DNA from: a bacterium
GTDB taxonomy: Bacteria; Gemmatimonadota; Gemmatimonadetes; Gemmatimonadales; Gemmatimonadaceae
Reading direction: 5' to 3'
NCBI GenBank assembly: GCA_027484025.1
Contig: JAIXTI010000081.1
Coordinates: 1 to 64,000, forward strand
Length of the DNA stretch: 64,000 nt
Each line of letters begins with the position of its first letter. The stretch's first letter is position 1. The notes beneath the pieces are model-generated. The model was not told the DNA's origin. It worked only from the letters and a program-made list of their open reading frames with translations, and searched no databases. A program made the position numbers and the translations under genes. Shown piece after piece: positions 17,108 to 27,327 of the stretch.

Positions 17108-20077
17108 TCAGAAGTCCACGCTGAAGTTGAGCCAGAAGCTGCGGCTGGCGGGATAAGCGGCGAGTTCACGATTGCGCTGAATGGCATCGGGCACACCGCC
17201 CGCACCGAAGTTCTGCGCTTCCGGATCGCCACCGCGGAACTTCGTCCACCACACCAGATTGCGGCCGCTCAGCGACAGCTTCGCATTGCTCGCGCCACTC
17301 CACAGCGCTGCCGTCCACGCCTGTGGCAGATCCCACCCCAGCGTGACTTCGCGCAGCTTGATGTACGACGCGTCCTGGTAGTAGATGCGTGTAACCTGCA
17401 GGTAGCTCGTCCGACGGACTTCACCCACCTTGCGGCCCAGGTCATCGAGCTCGTCATAGTCACGCGAGTTCTGTCCGAGGTCGTAGTGACGCCACGTGCC
17501 GTTGGCGAGCATGCCGCCCTTCTGCTGGTCGACGAGTGCGTAGAGCGAAATGCCCTTGTAGCGCACTTCGTTGCTGAGGCCTGCCGTCCAGAGCGGGTTA
17601 CCATCGCCCATGACGACCGGCACGACCACACGGCCGCCCGACTGCGGCAGCGTGTCGTTACCAATGAGCTGTGTCGCCGACTTGCCCTGCTCGATACGCA
17701 CCGCACCAACCTGCGGCGTACCCAGCAGGAACGTCGGCACCGGGAGGCTCGTCACCTTGGAGCGGTTGGTACCCCAGTTGAGTCGCGACGACCAGCTGAA
17801 GGTCGGGGTCTGCACCGGGAAGGCGTTGATCGACACCTCGGCACCAGTCACCTGCATCTCGGCGCCGTTCGACGTTTCACTGCTGAAGCCCGTCGTCGGG
17901 GCGAGCGTGCGCGTGATGAGCAGGTCGGAGATGTTGCGGCGGAAACCGGTCACGGCGAAGGTGGCCCGGTTGCGCAGCAGGTTCAGGTCGATACCGCCTT
18001 CGAACTCGCGCTGACGCTCCGGACGCAGATCCGACGCGGCGCGCACGGAGCCGACGCGGAACGCGCCCAACCCACCCACACTCGAGAGATCGAGATTCGT
18101 GAACTTCTGCCCGTACAGCGGCTGGTTACCGGTTTCACCATACGCGACACGCAGCTTGGCTTCGTCGATGATCCCTTCGAGGAGGTTCGGGAAACGATAG
18201 GAGCTGGCGGCCTTGGGGAAGAGGAAGAACTTGCCCGGATCGCCATTGTTGCTGCTGCGATCAGCGCGGGCGCCAACCGTGAGCAACAACTTCTCGTTCC
18301 ACAGCGCTTCGGTCTGCGCGAAGACACCGAAATCCTGCACACGCAGGCGAGACTCATCGATGTCACGTACCGTGCCCGACGTGACCACTTCGAGACCGCC
18401 GAGAAGGTTCTGCGCCGAGGCACGCGTCTGATTGAAGTCGCGATCTTCGAACTGCGTACCCACCTGCGACGTGACCTTGAACGAGGAGTTGGGCGTCCAG
18501 CCGTGCACCACGTTCAGGTTGAGGTTGCGCTGGAGGTTTGTCGTTTTGGAGTTGCCGCTGGTCCCGGGCAATCCGTCGACCGGCTCGAACTGCAGCGTGG
18601 GCGGCGAGTAAATGAGATTGCTCTGATTGAGCAGGTCCACACCACCGAAGGCAATGAACTGCAACGTTTGGCGTTCACCCGTCATGAGGTCGGCGGTGAG
18701 GCGGCCGGTCGTGATGTTGCGCCACACGTTCTCGCCGTTCTTGAACTGGTCGATGGTTTGCAGCGGGTTGGACGGATAGAACTGATTCACCGGCCACGTT
18801 CCATCGGCGTTGCGACGGAGATCGAGGAAGCTGGGAATCTTGGTGAGCGAGTACGCGATGGAGTTGCCGGCGTTGTCATTGCCGAACAGACCACGATCAT
18901 TCGCGTTGTTCAGGATTTCGTTACCGACCTGCAAGTTGAGACGCTTCGAAATGCGCTGATCGAGGTTCACCCGCACGTTGGTCTTGCGGGAGAAGGTGTT
19001 GTCCACGATGCCCTCTTCGTTGCGGCGGCTCGCCGACACGAAATACTTGGTGGCATCGGTGCCGCCGCTCACGCTGAGCGAGAGGTCGGAGTTGACGGGC
19101 GTATTGCCGTAGGCCAGCGATTCGTAATCGAGAAAGCGATTCGCGTCGTAGAACGGCGTAATGCCGGCGCCGAATACACGCACCGCGTCGTCGAGCGTCT
19201 GGAAGCGGCGTGAGCCGTTGCGATAGGCCAGCTCGGAGGTGCCGGCGCCCATGCGCAGCGCGAAACGCGGCTTGCCCGCCTTGCCGCGCTTGGTCGTGAT
19301 GATGATGACACCACCCGACGCCTTGGATCCGTAAATGGCCGCCGCCGCCGATCCCTTGAGGACATCGACATTCTCGATGTCATTCGGGTTGAGGTCGGCA
19401 ATGCGATTGACCGGCGCCTCCTGGTTGCCAACGGAAATACCGGTGCCCGCCGCGCGCGTCACCTTGTTCGTGCCCGAGCCAATGGAAACGTCGGTGACGA
19501 TGACGCCGTCGATGACGTACAGCGGCTGCGCCGATCCGAGAATGGAGGAGATACCGCGAATGCGGATACGATTGCCGCCGCCCGGGGCACCGGTGGACTG
19601 CGCGATCTGCGCGCCCGCGATCTTGCCTTGCATCGCGTTTTCGATGGACTGCGCCGACACCTTGTTCATGTCGGCGCCGCTCACGCTGGCCACGTCGTTG
19701 GCGAGGTTACGCCGCGAAATGCCGCTGGCCTGACCGGTCACGACCACCTGATCGAGATTGAGCACATCCTTCTTGAGTACGATCTCGAGCGTGTTGCGAT
19801 TCGCTTCGAGCGTGATGCGCGTGAGCGGATAGCCGATGCGACGCACCACCAGCACGATCTCGCGGGATGGCACCCCGACAATCGAGAACGCGCCATCGTC
19901 GCGCGTCAGCGTGCCGATGTTGGTGCCTTGCACCTGCAGCTGCGCCGCGGCAATCGGCGCGCGGGATCCTTCTTCGAGCACCTTACCGGTGATCGTTCGC
20001 GTTTGCGCGAGCAGTGTACTGGCGGACAGCGCGAGGCCTGCCATAAGCAGCCCTGCGCGCTTGAGAACTCCGGTCAT
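17108..20077 (-). CDS. SusC/RagA-family TonB-linked outer-membrane transporter
   Basis: Outer-membrane importer of 989 residues. ATG at 20077 has a good ribosome site (AGGAGA) and a signal peptide ending LLAQ; codons further upstream are leader. Order: carboxypeptidase-regulatory-like beta-sandwich (about 27-105, TITGKVLEEGSRAPIAAA), TonB plug (about 110-230, with RIRGISSILGSAQPLYVIDG), then a 22-strand barrel ending in an aromatic residue (LNFSVDF). It works with SusD to import an oligomer using TonB energy. CocE lies 78 bases upstream on the same strand, suggesting one CocE-SusC-SusD transcript. Confidence 0.93.
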   Translation of the reverse strand: MTGVLKRAGLLMAGLALSASTLLAQTRTITGKVLEEGSRAPIAAAQLQVQGTNIGTLTRDDGAFSIVGVPSREIVLVVRRIGYPLTRITLEANRNTLEIVLKKDVLNLDQVVVTGQASGISRRNLANDVASVSGADMNKVSAQSIENAMQGKIAGAQIAQSTGAPGGGNRIRIRGISSILGSAQPLYVIDGVIVTDVSIGSGTNKVTRAAGTGISVGNQEAPVNRIADLNPNDIENVDVLKGSAAAAIYGSKASGGVIIITTKRGKAGKPRFALRMGAGTSELAYRNGSRRFQTLDDAVRVFGAGITPFYDANRFLDYESLAYGNTPVNSDLSLSVSGGTDATKYFVSASRRNEEGIVDNTFSRKTNVRVNLDQRISKRLNLQVGNEILNNANDRGLFGNDNAGNSIAYSLTKIPSFLDLRRNADGTWPVNQFYPSNPLQTIDQFKNGENVWRNITTGRLTADLMTGERQTLQFIAFGGVDLLNQSNLIYSPPTLQFEPVDGLPGTSGNSKTTNLQRNLNLNVVHGWTPNSSFKVTSQVGTQFEDRDFNQTRASAQNLLGGLEVVTSGTVRDIDESRLRVQDFGVFAQTEALWNEKLLLTVGARADRSSNNGDPGKFFLFPKAASSYRFPNLLEGIIDEAKLRVAYGETGNQPLYGQKFTNLDLSSVGGLGAFRVGSVRAASDLRPERQREFEGGIDLNLLRNRATFAVTGFRRNISDLLITRTLAPTTGFSSETSNGAEMQVTGAEVSINAFPVQTPTFSWSSRLNWGTNRSKVTSLPVPTFLLGTPQVGAVRIEQGKSATQLIGNDTLPQSGGRVVVPVVMGDGNPLWTAGLSNEVRYKGISLYALVDQQKGGMLANGTWRHYDLGQNSRDYDELDDLGRKVGEVRRTSYLQVTRIYYQDASYIKLREVTLGWDLPQAWTAALWSGASNAKLSLSGRNLVWWTKFRGGDPEAQNFGAGGVPDAIQRNRELAAYPASRSFWLNFSVDF

Positions 20078-20154
20078 GAAGCGTCTCCTGTGAGGGAAGG
20101 AGGGATCGAGCAGCGAGTGGTGTGCGGGACAGCGGCGATACGCGGGGTGCCGGG

Positions 20155-22059
20155 TTATGGGGTGAGAATGGGAAGCATGAGGTGCGACGGACGGGCCGTT
20201 GAGCGGAAGACCGTCATGGTGGCCCGTTGGAAGTCGGCGTCGGTGGCCTTGTAGATGTTGGGCACGAACCGTTGCGGATTGCGATCGACCGCGGGGTACC
20301 ACGTGCTCTGCACATGGACCACGATGCGATGCCCTTTGCGAAAGGTGTGAAACACATCGTCGAGCGGCACACGCATGGTGTCGGCAACGCCGGCCGTGAG
20401 CGGCACACTCCGGTCATAGCCACGGCGCCAGCGCGCACGCGCCACACCCGGACGGACCAGACGCTCGTAGCCATCCAGACGTGGGCCGCCGTCGAACTCC
20501 GGCGCAGCATCTGCGGGGTACTGATCGATGATCTTCACCACGAAGTCGGCATCGGTCCCCGTGCTCGCCACGTGCAGGAGCGCCGACACCGGTCCTGCGA
20601 CGGTGACGTCTTCCGTGAGCACCTCCGACCGATACACCAGCACGTCTGGACGACGCGACGCAAAGCGCTGGTCTTCGGTCGGGTACATGGCATTGAAGCC
20701 GAATGTATTGCCCATGGTGTAGGGCACCGGCTTGGCGGGATCACTGACGTACTGGTCAGCAGCGGTGTTGCCTGCCACGGTTGGCGCGCGAAACTCGGCG
20801 CGTCCGTTCTCGCGCAGATACAGTGCCCGCGATTGCGCAGACTTCGGCGGCCACGCATCGAACTTGCGCCAGCGGTTCGTGCCGGCTTCGAACACCAGCG
20901 CGCCACCGAAGCTGCCGCCGCGGCAATCGTCTTTGAGGAGGCAGCGGAACGTGGGCTTGCCAATCGAGTCACGGAAGAACGCGCCCGTCGGGCCACCGTT
21001 GGAGAACGCCCCGAAGGTGGGAAAGTCCGCGCGATTCCATCCACCGTGCGACCACGGCCCCACTACGAACATCTGTCGCGTACCCGCACTCTGTTCACGC
21101 AGACTTTTGTTGAGGCGCAGCATGCCATAGGGATCTTCGACGTCGTACCAGCCGCCCACGAGGAGCACCGCCGGCGAGACGTTCTTCACATGCTTCCAGA
21201 GTGCGCGGGACTGCCAGAAGGCATCGTAGTCCGGATGCGCGGTTATGGAGTCCCAGAACGCCACCCGTCCCTGCAACGGCCCGGGTCCGTACTTGGACAT
21301 CGCCCCAACGCCGAGGTGCCACGCGTACCCATCGGTGGTGCCGGCATCAGGGCCGGCCGGATAGCTGGTCAGCGGACCCGAACGCGGCTGATCGAAGTTC
21401 TTCATGAAGTTGTACGTCTGCGACAACTTGAAGAGCCCGTTCATGTGTCGGTCGTCGCCCATCCACCAGTCGATCATCGGCGCTGATGGATACGCCAGCT
21501 TGAGCGCCGGATGCGCGTCGAGCATGCCGGCCGCGACAAAGAAGCCGGGCGCGGAATTGCCCCACGTGCCTACTCGACCATTGTGGTGCGCGACGTTCTT
21601 GAGAATCCACTCGATTGTGTCGTACGTGTCGGTGGATTCGTCGACCACCCCACTGCCCCGCTGCGGTCCGCGGTGTGGCGTCATGAAGGCGTACTGCCCC
21701 TCGCTCATGTAGCGACCGCGGACATCCTGATTGACGAAGATCCACCCTTCGCTGTCGAGATCAGGAAACGGGCCCAGCTGTACGGGGTACGCATCGGCGC
21801 CGTATGGAGCAATGCCGTACGGCGTACGCATGAGTAGAATGGGCACCCTCGCGCCCGTATCCCGGGGAGCGAAGATCGTCGTGAACAGCTTGGTGCCGTC
21901 GCGCATGGGGATATACAACTCCCGCTTCACGTACTGCGCGCGAACGCGCGCGACCGCCGACGGGTTGGGCGCCGCCCGGCGATCCTGCGCCGGTAACACA
22001 GTCGAACTCCACGCAAGCGTCAACGACGCCCACGCCACGCACGCACGACGGCCGAACAT
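20155..22059 (-). CDS. CocE/NonD-family exported hydrolase (S15-like peptidase/esterase)
   Basis: Protein of 634 residues with signal peptide. ATG at 22059 is preceded by AGGAGA at a good distance; an open frame 11 codons longer lacks support. The N-terminal X-Pro dipeptidyl-peptidase-like alpha/beta hydrolase domain has a nucleophile elbow WGNSAPGFF, where most relatives have GxSYxG, so the Tyr next to Ser is replaced. Asp is in YDVEDPYGM and His in GPWSHGGW. A C-terminal jelly-roll domain (from about 400) is typical of CocE, glutaryl-acylase and X-Pro peptidases. It probably cleaves acyl or peptidyl substrates before SusCD uptake. Confidence 0.9.
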   Translation of the reverse strand: MFGRRACVAWASLTLAWSSTVLPAQDRRAAPNPSAVARVRAQYVKRELYIPMRDGTKLFTTIFAPRDTGARVPILLMRTPYGIAPYGADAYPVQLGPFPDLDSEGWIFVNQDVRGRYMSEGQYAFMTPHRGPQRGSGVVDESTDTYDTIEWILKNVAHHNGRVGTWGNSAPGFFVAAGMLDAHPALKLAYPSAPMIDWWMGDDRHMNGLFKLSQTYNFMKNFDQPRSGPLTSYPAGPDAGTTDGYAWHLGVGAMSKYGPGPLQGRVAFWDSITAHPDYDAFWQSRALWKHVKNVSPAVLLVGGWYDVEDPYGMLRLNKSLREQSAGTRQMFVVGPWSHGGWNRADFPTFGAFSNGGPTGAFFRDSIGKPTFRCLLKDDCRGGSFGGALVFEAGTNRWRKFDAWPPKSAQSRALYLRENGRAEFRAPTVAGNTAADQYVSDPAKPVPYTMGNTFGFNAMYPTEDQRFASRRPDVLVYRSEVLTEDVTVAGPVSALLHVASTGTDADFVVKIIDQYPADAAPEFDGGPRLDGYERLVRPGVARARWRRGYDRSVPLTAGVADTMRVPLDDVFHTFRKGHRIVVHVQSTWYPAVDRNPQRFVPNIYKATDADFQRATMTVFRSTARPSHLMLPILTP

Positions 22060-22200
22060 GGTCTCTCCTGGGGAGGGATGAGGGACCGGCAAGGCACTGC
22101 CGAGTAGCTGAACTCACGCGGTGACGCCCGCGCTGCGAAACTACGGCTCGCGGGCGTCCACGGTCAGTAGTACGGCCACCGGGGTGCGGATCGTTGACGC

Positions 22201-22236
22201 GCGACGCCGGACGAGCATCTGCCCGTCCGGCGTCGC
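22201..22236 (-). terminator. Hairpin after serine hydrolase gene
   Basis: Perfect 13-base-pair stem (22201-22213 with 22224-22236, 10-base loop) ten bases beyond the stop of the minus-strand hydrolase at 22247. There is no T-run, so termination may be partial, leaving some read-through into the CocE-SusCD genes. Confidence 0.6.
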
Positions 22237-22246
22237 TGGACTGCCG

Positions 22247-23785
22247 TCAGCGGGTGAGGCGAAACTGCACGCCGGCAATCCGGAACGGCGCGACGGGCTC
22301 GAACGACATCAGCATCGTGAGTTCGCCCTGGTGCACCGAGTTGACCTGCATGGCGAAGGAGTTGTCGGGCGCGATTCGCACGCCGACAAATGTCAGCTTC
22401 CCCATGTCCCCGAAAATCTGTTCATAGCGACTGACGCGCTCGTCGAGGCTGCGACCGTCCTTCGTGATCTGGGTGTCGATGAACGCGCGCATGGTGGCCA
22501 CATCGCCGCTGGAGAAGGCGCGGAGATAGGCGGCAGCCGCACGTCCCTGTGGCGTGTCCGGAAGCGTCGCCTGCAGCGGGCCTTCCGGCAGTGGTGGCAT
22601 GTCGCCGCCTTGGCCGGGAGCACGCATGATGATACGCGGTCCACCAACACGCTCGTCACCAGGGGCACCGGGACCGCCCGGGCCGCCACCGCCGCCAAGC
22701 CAGGACTCCACCGATTCAACGATCATGCCAGCAGTGGGCGGATCGAGGTTCGCGAGCACGATGACGTCGTAGCCACCCGGAAGTCCCTCGGCGATGAACG
22801 CATTCGACCCGGGGCTCCCACCGGCTGCCATCTCCTGCCCAGGACGCGCGGGGACACCAAGCGTGCCGGCACGACGCGCGTTCAAGAACCGGAGCAGATC
22901 GTGCACGTTGGCATAGGCTCCGCCGGCAGCGCTCCCGCGCCGCGGCTGCATGGGCGCGCTACGACGCAACGGCGGTAGCACGGCCGGAGGGGGGGCGTTG
23001 GGGGGCACCCCCCACGTGTATCCATTGGCGGCATTTGCCGGCAACGAGTCGATGGCGGGAAACGCACTGGCCGTCATGCCGGCGGCAGCGAAGACGTGCC
23101 GGCGGATGTACTCGTGATAAACTTCTCCCGACACACGCTCCACGATTTCGCCGAGCACCACATAGCCCGCGTTGGAGTATTCCTGATCCGTGCCAGGTTC
23201 GAACGCCAGCGGCTTGCTCGTGGCCGCCGGAATGTTGTCGCGGTTGCTGCGCAGCGTGAGCGGGTTGGCAAAAATGTCGCCTTCGATGCCGGAGCGATGC
23301 GAGAGCAGGTGACGGATGGTGACCTTGCGCGCCACAACGCGATCTGGGTAATCGGGCCAGTAGGTGGCAATGGTGCTATCGAGCGACAGCTTGCCTGCCG
23401 CCGCCAACTGACCGACGGCAATCTGGGTGAACAGCTTGCCAATCGAACTCACGTTCATGATGGTGCCGATCGTCATCGGGCGCTGCGCTTCGCGATCGGC
23501 AAAGCCGTAAGCACCTTCGAACACTGGCTTTCCTTCTTGCGCCAGCAGGATCGTACCGGAGAAGCGACCCTCCTTGGTCAGTGACTCGACCAGGGTCTTC
23601 ACCTTCTCGCGAAGGTCCGCCTGAGAGATCGGCGGCGGTCCCATCTCACGCCTCACCATGGCCGGCGGCGCGCCAGCCTGTGCACCAGCCCGCGGCGACA
23701 GGACGACACTCGCCCCGGTCACGACAAGGGCGCATTGGAGGATGAGCGCGCAGCGCGGGCGCGGCCAAACGTGCATAACGTTCAT
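22247..23785 (-). CDS. Exported beta-lactamase-fold serine hydrolase with C-terminal NTF2/SnoaL-like domain
   Basis: Protein of 512 residues. The start ATG at 23785 has GGAGA upstream and begins the signal sequence. The catalytic domain (about 60-370) carries SIGK in NVSSIGKLF and YSN in QEYSNAGYVV, the class C/esterase pair. A Gly/Pro-rich linker (GGGGPGGPGAPG) joins a C-terminal domain of about 100 residues of the kind often appended to such hydrolases (GRAAAAYLRAFSSGDVATM). Divergent from the response-regulator gene with 146 bases between, so it is a likely target of that regulator. Substrate unknown. Confidence 0.9.
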   Translation of the reverse strand: MNVMHVWPRPRCALILQCALVVTGASVVLSPRAGAQAGAPPAMVRREMGPPPISQADLREKVKTLVESLTKEGRFSGTILLAQEGKPVFEGAYGFADREAQRPMTIGTIMNVSSIGKLFTQIAVGQLAAAGKLSLDSTIATYWPDYPDRVVARKVTIRHLLSHRSGIEGDIFANPLTLRSNRDNIPAATSKPLAFEPGTDQEYSNAGYVVLGEIVERVSGEVYHEYIRRHVFAAAGMTASAFPAIDSLPANAANGYTWGVPPNAPPPAVLPPLRRSAPMQPRRGSAAGGAYANVHDLLRFLNARRAGTLGVPARPGQEMAAGGSPGSNAFIAEGLPGGYDVIVLANLDPPTAGMIVESVESWLGGGGGPGGPGAPGDERVGGPRIIMRAPGQGGDMPPLPEGPLQATLPDTPQGRAAAAYLRAFSSGDVATMRAFIDTQITKDGRSLDERVSRYEQIFGDMGKLTFVGVRIAPDNSFAMQVNSVHQGELTMLMSFEPVAPFRIAGVQFRLTR

Positions 23786-23931
23786 ACAGGGATCTCCGAA
23801 TTGATGCGGAAGGGATACGCGTTCTGCTGACAACTAACCACGTGGTCGTGAAGACCGTATGAAGATCGCAAGGTGCACTGTGTTCGTTTGCTCTTCACAC
23901 GGTGTTAACATCTGCGTGCTATGGATACTGC

Positions 23932-24654
23932 ATGACGTCTCCTGCCGCCCCTGAACCACGACGGGCCACCGTGCTCGTGGTGGAAGATGACGCCAAGACG
24001 GCCGACCTGGTGGCGCTGTACCTGACGCACGCCGGCCACCGGGTGTCGACGGAGCGCTCGGGTCGCCAGGCGTTGGAACGCCTGCAGACGGAGACCTTCG
24101 ACTTGCTGGTGCTCGATATCATGCTGCCCGGGGTAAGTGGCCTGCAGATCGCACAGCAGGTCCGCACCACGGCGTCGACGCCCATCATTTTTCTCACCGC
24201 GCGCACCATGGAGGAAGACCGGCTGCAGGGGTTCTCCATGGGGGCCGACGACTATGTCACCAAGCCGTTCAGCCCGCGAGAACTGGTCGCGCGCGTGGAA
24301 GCGGTGCTGCGACGTTCACCGCCGGTGGAGTCGGCGCCGGTACGATACGCCGACCTGGTGCTCGACCACGCCCGCCGCGACCTGCGGGTCGCCGATGTGC
24401 CGGTAGATCTGACTCCCAGCGAGTACGCGGTGCTCGCCGCCCTGCTGGCGCGTCCCGGACTCGTGTTCTCACGTGCGGAGCTGCTGACCCGGTTACCCAC
24501 GGACGGCGGCCATCAGCTCGATCGCACCGTGGATGTACATGTGAGCAGCATTCGCAAGAAGCTGGCACACGGTGAACTTGGCGCGGGCTATATCGAGACA
24601 GTCTTTGGTGTGGGATATCGCATGCCGCAACGCCGTAGCGGAGACCGGCGCTGA
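23932..24654 (+). CDS. OmpR/PhoB-family response regulator
   Basis: Two-component transcription factor of 240 residues. Receiver domain: acidic pocket EDD (18-20), phosphoacceptor Asp62 in LVLDIMLPG, Thr89 in FLTART, Lys111 in VTKPFSP. Winged-helix DNA-binding domain from about 135 (VDLTPSEYAVL... RTVDVHVSSIRKKL). ATG at 23932 is preferred over GTG at 23902. It is joined to the sensor kinase by TGATG (stop and start share one base), so they are co-translated. It sits divergently from the serine hydrolase and CocE-SusCD genes, which are plausible targets. Confidence 0.95.
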   Translation: MTSPAAPEPRRATVLVVEDDAKTADLVALYLTHAGHRVSTERSGRQALERLQTETFDLLVLDIMLPGVSGLQIAQQVRTTASTPIIFLTARTMEEDRLQGFSMGADDYVTKPFSPRELVARVEAVLRRSPPVESAPVRYADLVLDHARRDLRVADVPVDLTPSEYAVLAALLARPGLVFSRAELLTRLPTDGGHQLDRTVDVHVSSIRKKLAHGELGAGYIETVFGVGYRMPQRRSGDRR

Positions 24655-26072
24655 TGCGCAGTCTGCGTGCACGCATTTTCCTGTCGGTATGGCCGCTGTT
24701 CGTGGTGGCCATCCTTGTAGTCGGCGCCCTCTCGAGTCGATCCGCCCGGCTCGAGCTGGCGCAGTTCGAAGCACGATTACCGTCGCCGGGTGCAGGCGCC
24801 ACGCAGCAGCGTCTCGCGGACAGTCTCGTCGCCGCGTGGCCCGTGCTGCGTACGCCAGAAGGCAGTGCCAGACTGCGACGGCTGTCGGTGCAAACGGGCG
24901 ACTCGCTCGAACTGCTCGTGCTCGATACCGCGGGCACGTTCGTCGCATCATCGGTGCCCTCGTTACGGGAGGCCGATATCAGGATGACCCCGAACGGCGA
25001 TATCGATCTCACGCGCACGATCGATCACGACGGGGAACGACAGCTGCAGCGCCTGATGGTGAGCGGTGTGCCGCTGATTTCGGCAGCGCAAACACGCGTG
25101 GGCGTTGTGTATCAACTTCCGGGTAGCTTGCCTCGGCCCTCCGGCGCACAGCGCATGCTGGCCGGCATTCAGCGCTCGGTGTGGCTGGCGGTGCTGGTGG
25201 CGTGTACACTGGCCGCAGTAGGCACCTGGCTGCTGGCGTATCCCGTGGTCGCGCAGGTGCAGCGACTCACGGCAGCGGCGAGCAGCGTGCAGGCCAAGGC
25301 GCTGTCCACACGCGTGCAAGTAACGTCGAACGACGAACTCGGAACGCTCGAGCAGTCGTTCAATCGCATGGCGGAGTCGCTCGAGCAGACCGAGCTCGCC
25401 AAACGACAATTGATCTCCGATCTTGCGCACGAACTGCGCACACCGCTCACCAATGTCATTGGGCTGTTGGAAGCGATGCGCGATGGATTGCGCACACCCG
25501 ACGCCGTTACCCTGCAATCGACCCACGACGAAGCGTTGTTGTTGAAGCAACTCATCGATGAGCTGCAGCAGCTGGCCCTGGCGGATGCCGGTGGGCTGAC
25601 CTTCGACCTTCGCGACGTCGATGCGGCGGCGGAAGTGCAACGCGCGCTCAACGCGTTTCAATCGTCATCACCAGCCATTCGCATGGTGGTCCCCGAGCAC
25701 TCAATGCGCGTACACGCAGATCCGTTCCGACTCGCGCAGGTGCTGCGGAACGTGCTACAGAACGCCATAACCCACACACCATCGGCTGGTCGGATCTCCG
25801 CGACGCTGCGGTCGGATGGCGACAAGTGCGTGATCGAAGTGGCAGACACCGGCCGCGGGATTCCCGCCGATCAACTGCCGCTGATCTGGGACCGCTTCTC
25901 GCGAGTTGATCCCTCACGCGATCGCGCGACGGGCGGCATGGGGCTCGGCCTCGCGCTCTCGAAGCGCATGGTCGAGGGGATGGGCGGTACGATCAGCGCT
26001 ACGAGTACGGTAGGGATTGGAACGACGGTGGTCATTCGCCTGCCGCGCGTCGACGACGGGCGCGTGCTCTAG
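24654..26072 (+). CDS. Membrane sensor histidine kinase
   Basis: Partner of the preceding response regulator, 472 residues. Transmembrane helices at about 8-28 and 175-198 flank a periplasmic sensor region of about 145 residues with no recognised motif. A HAMP linker (about 196-250) is followed by DHp with the phosphorylated His259 in LAHELRTP. The ATPase domain shows NVLQNAITHT (N box), DTGRGIP (G1) and GGMGLGLALSKRM (G2). All residues needed for kinase activity are present. The signal could be a product of the nearby exported hydrolases; this is inference from position only. Confidence 0.95.
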   Translation: MRSLRARIFLSVWPLFVVAILVVGALSSRSARLELAQFEARLPSPGAGATQQRLADSLVAAWPVLRTPEGSARLRRLSVQTGDSLELLVLDTAGTFVASSVPSLREADIRMTPNGDIDLTRTIDHDGERQLQRLMVSGVPLISAAQTRVGVVYQLPGSLPRPSGAQRMLAGIQRSVWLAVLVACTLAAVGTWLLAYPVVAQVQRLTAAASSVQAKALSTRVQVTSNDELGTLEQSFNRMAESLEQTELAKRQLISDLAHELRTPLTNVIGLLEAMRDGLRTPDAVTLQSTHDEALLLKQLIDELQQLALADAGGLTFDLRDVDAAAEVQRALNAFQSSSPAIRMVVPEHSMRVHADPFRLAQVLRNVLQNAITHTPSAGRISATLRSDGDKCVIEVADTGRGIPADQLPLIWDRFSRVDPSRDRATGGMGLGLALSKRMVEGMGGTISATSTVGIGTTVVIRLPRVDDGRVL

Positions 26073-26133
26073 GCGGCCCGGATACGCGCCGACGTGAAAC
26101 CTCCTCCGTAAGGGATCGTACCGATACCCTACG

Positions 26134-27324
26134 ATGACCCAACAACAGCATTCGCGCGCCCCCGTGTGGCGAAAGGCGCCGTGGTTCACTCTGGCCACCT
26201 GTGTTATTGGTGCAAGTGCGCACGCGCAGACGCCAACTGCCGTGGTGTCGCGCGCCGTGGAACAGGCGGGCACCATCTTCCCAGGCCTGTGTACCGCGGT
26301 GGTCGACCGCGACAGCACGAGATTCCTTCGCGCCGTTGGCTACGCCGACGTGGCGGCACGGCGCGCATACACCGACTCCACCGTGCAGCCCGTCGGATCG
26401 ATCACCAAGACGTTGATCGGGATGCTGCTCGCGTCGGCAGCGACCGATGGCACGATCGTCCTCGACGCACCAGTCGCCCCCCTGCTGCCGTTTCCTGTCG
26501 GCGACGCTTCCGGCGTTGGCAGTGCGATGACATGGCGCCAGCTGGCAACACACACGACTGGCCTACGCGATCGCGAGCAGGGCTACCGCGCCGCGTATGT
26601 TCCGGCCGCATCGGCGGACACATCGTTGAGCCGCTACCTGCAGCGTTATCTCGCACCGACGGGCACCCTGTATCGGGCCGAGCACATCGCACGCGTGCGA
26701 GATCGGCGGCAGTTCTCCTATAGCAACATCGGCGCGGCCGTTGCCGCGTTGGCGCTCGAGACGGCACGCGGCGCGTCGTTCGCTACGCTGGCCACGCGAG
26801 AGATCTTCGGCCCGCTCGGCATGCAGCAGTCACGATTCACCGCCGCGCCGGCTTCGCCTCACGATGCGGTCTTGTACGACGCGACACGGCAGGTGGTCGA
26901 ACCGTACGTCCTCACCACGTATCCCGACGGCGGACTCCGAACCTCGTGCGCCGATCTCGCACGCCTTGCCACCGGCGTCCTCGCCGCGGAACAGGGCCGC
27001 CCAAACAGCATGATGTCCAAAGCGGCCGCCCGGCTCATGCTGTCACCGCAGTTCCCCGACTCGGCCATGCCCTCTGGCGTCGATCCACGTGAGCCCAATC
27101 AAGGACTCTTCTGGCAGTTCCGTCGCACTGGCGGGATTGGCCATTCGGGAAGTGATCCCGGCGTCACGGCCTTTCTGCTGATCGATCCCACGACAGGCAC
27201 GGGTCGACTGTTCATGACGAACGTTGATTTCGGCGAGGGGAAAACGGCCGAGCGGTATGCGGCCGCCTTTACGGCGGTGTGGGGAGCGCTGGCACAGTAT
27301 CAGGCGACCATCGTGTCGCGTTAG
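26134..27324 (+). CDS. Exported serine hydrolase, beta-lactamase class C fold
   Basis: Protein of 396 residues with signal sequence (cleavage near AHAQ). Acylation motif SITK in VGSITKTLIG, second motif YSN in FSYSNIGAAV, and HSG in GGIGHSGSDPG in the place of KTG. This is the esterase/D-aminopeptidase-like pattern. The gene begins 61 bases after the histidine kinase and is followed after 3 bases by the aspartic-protease-like gene, so four genes from 23932 may form one unit. Confidence 0.9.
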   Translation: MTQQQHSRAPVWRKAPWFTLATCVIGASAHAQTPTAVVSRAVEQAGTIFPGLCTAVVDRDSTRFLRAVGYADVAARRAYTDSTVQPVGSITKTLIGMLLASAATDGTIVLDAPVAPLLPFPVGDASGVGSAMTWRQLATHTTGLRDREQGYRAAYVPAASADTSLSRYLQRYLAPTGTLYRAEHIARVRDRRQFSYSNIGAAVAALALETARGASFATLATREIFGPLGMQQSRFTAAPASPHDAVLYDATRQVVEPYVLTTYPDGGLRTSCADLARLATGVLAAEQGRPNSMMSKAAARLMLSPQFPDSAMPSGVDPREPNQGLFWQFRRTGGIGHSGSDPGVTAFLLIDPTTGTGRLFMTNVDFGEGKTAERYAAAFTAVWGALAQYQATIVSR

Positions 27325-27327
27325 CAC

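Noticed and set aside
17486-19213. Open frame of 575 codons on the plus strand
   Set aside because: Antisense to SusC; Arg/His/Glu-rich, no recognisable domain and no ribosome site.
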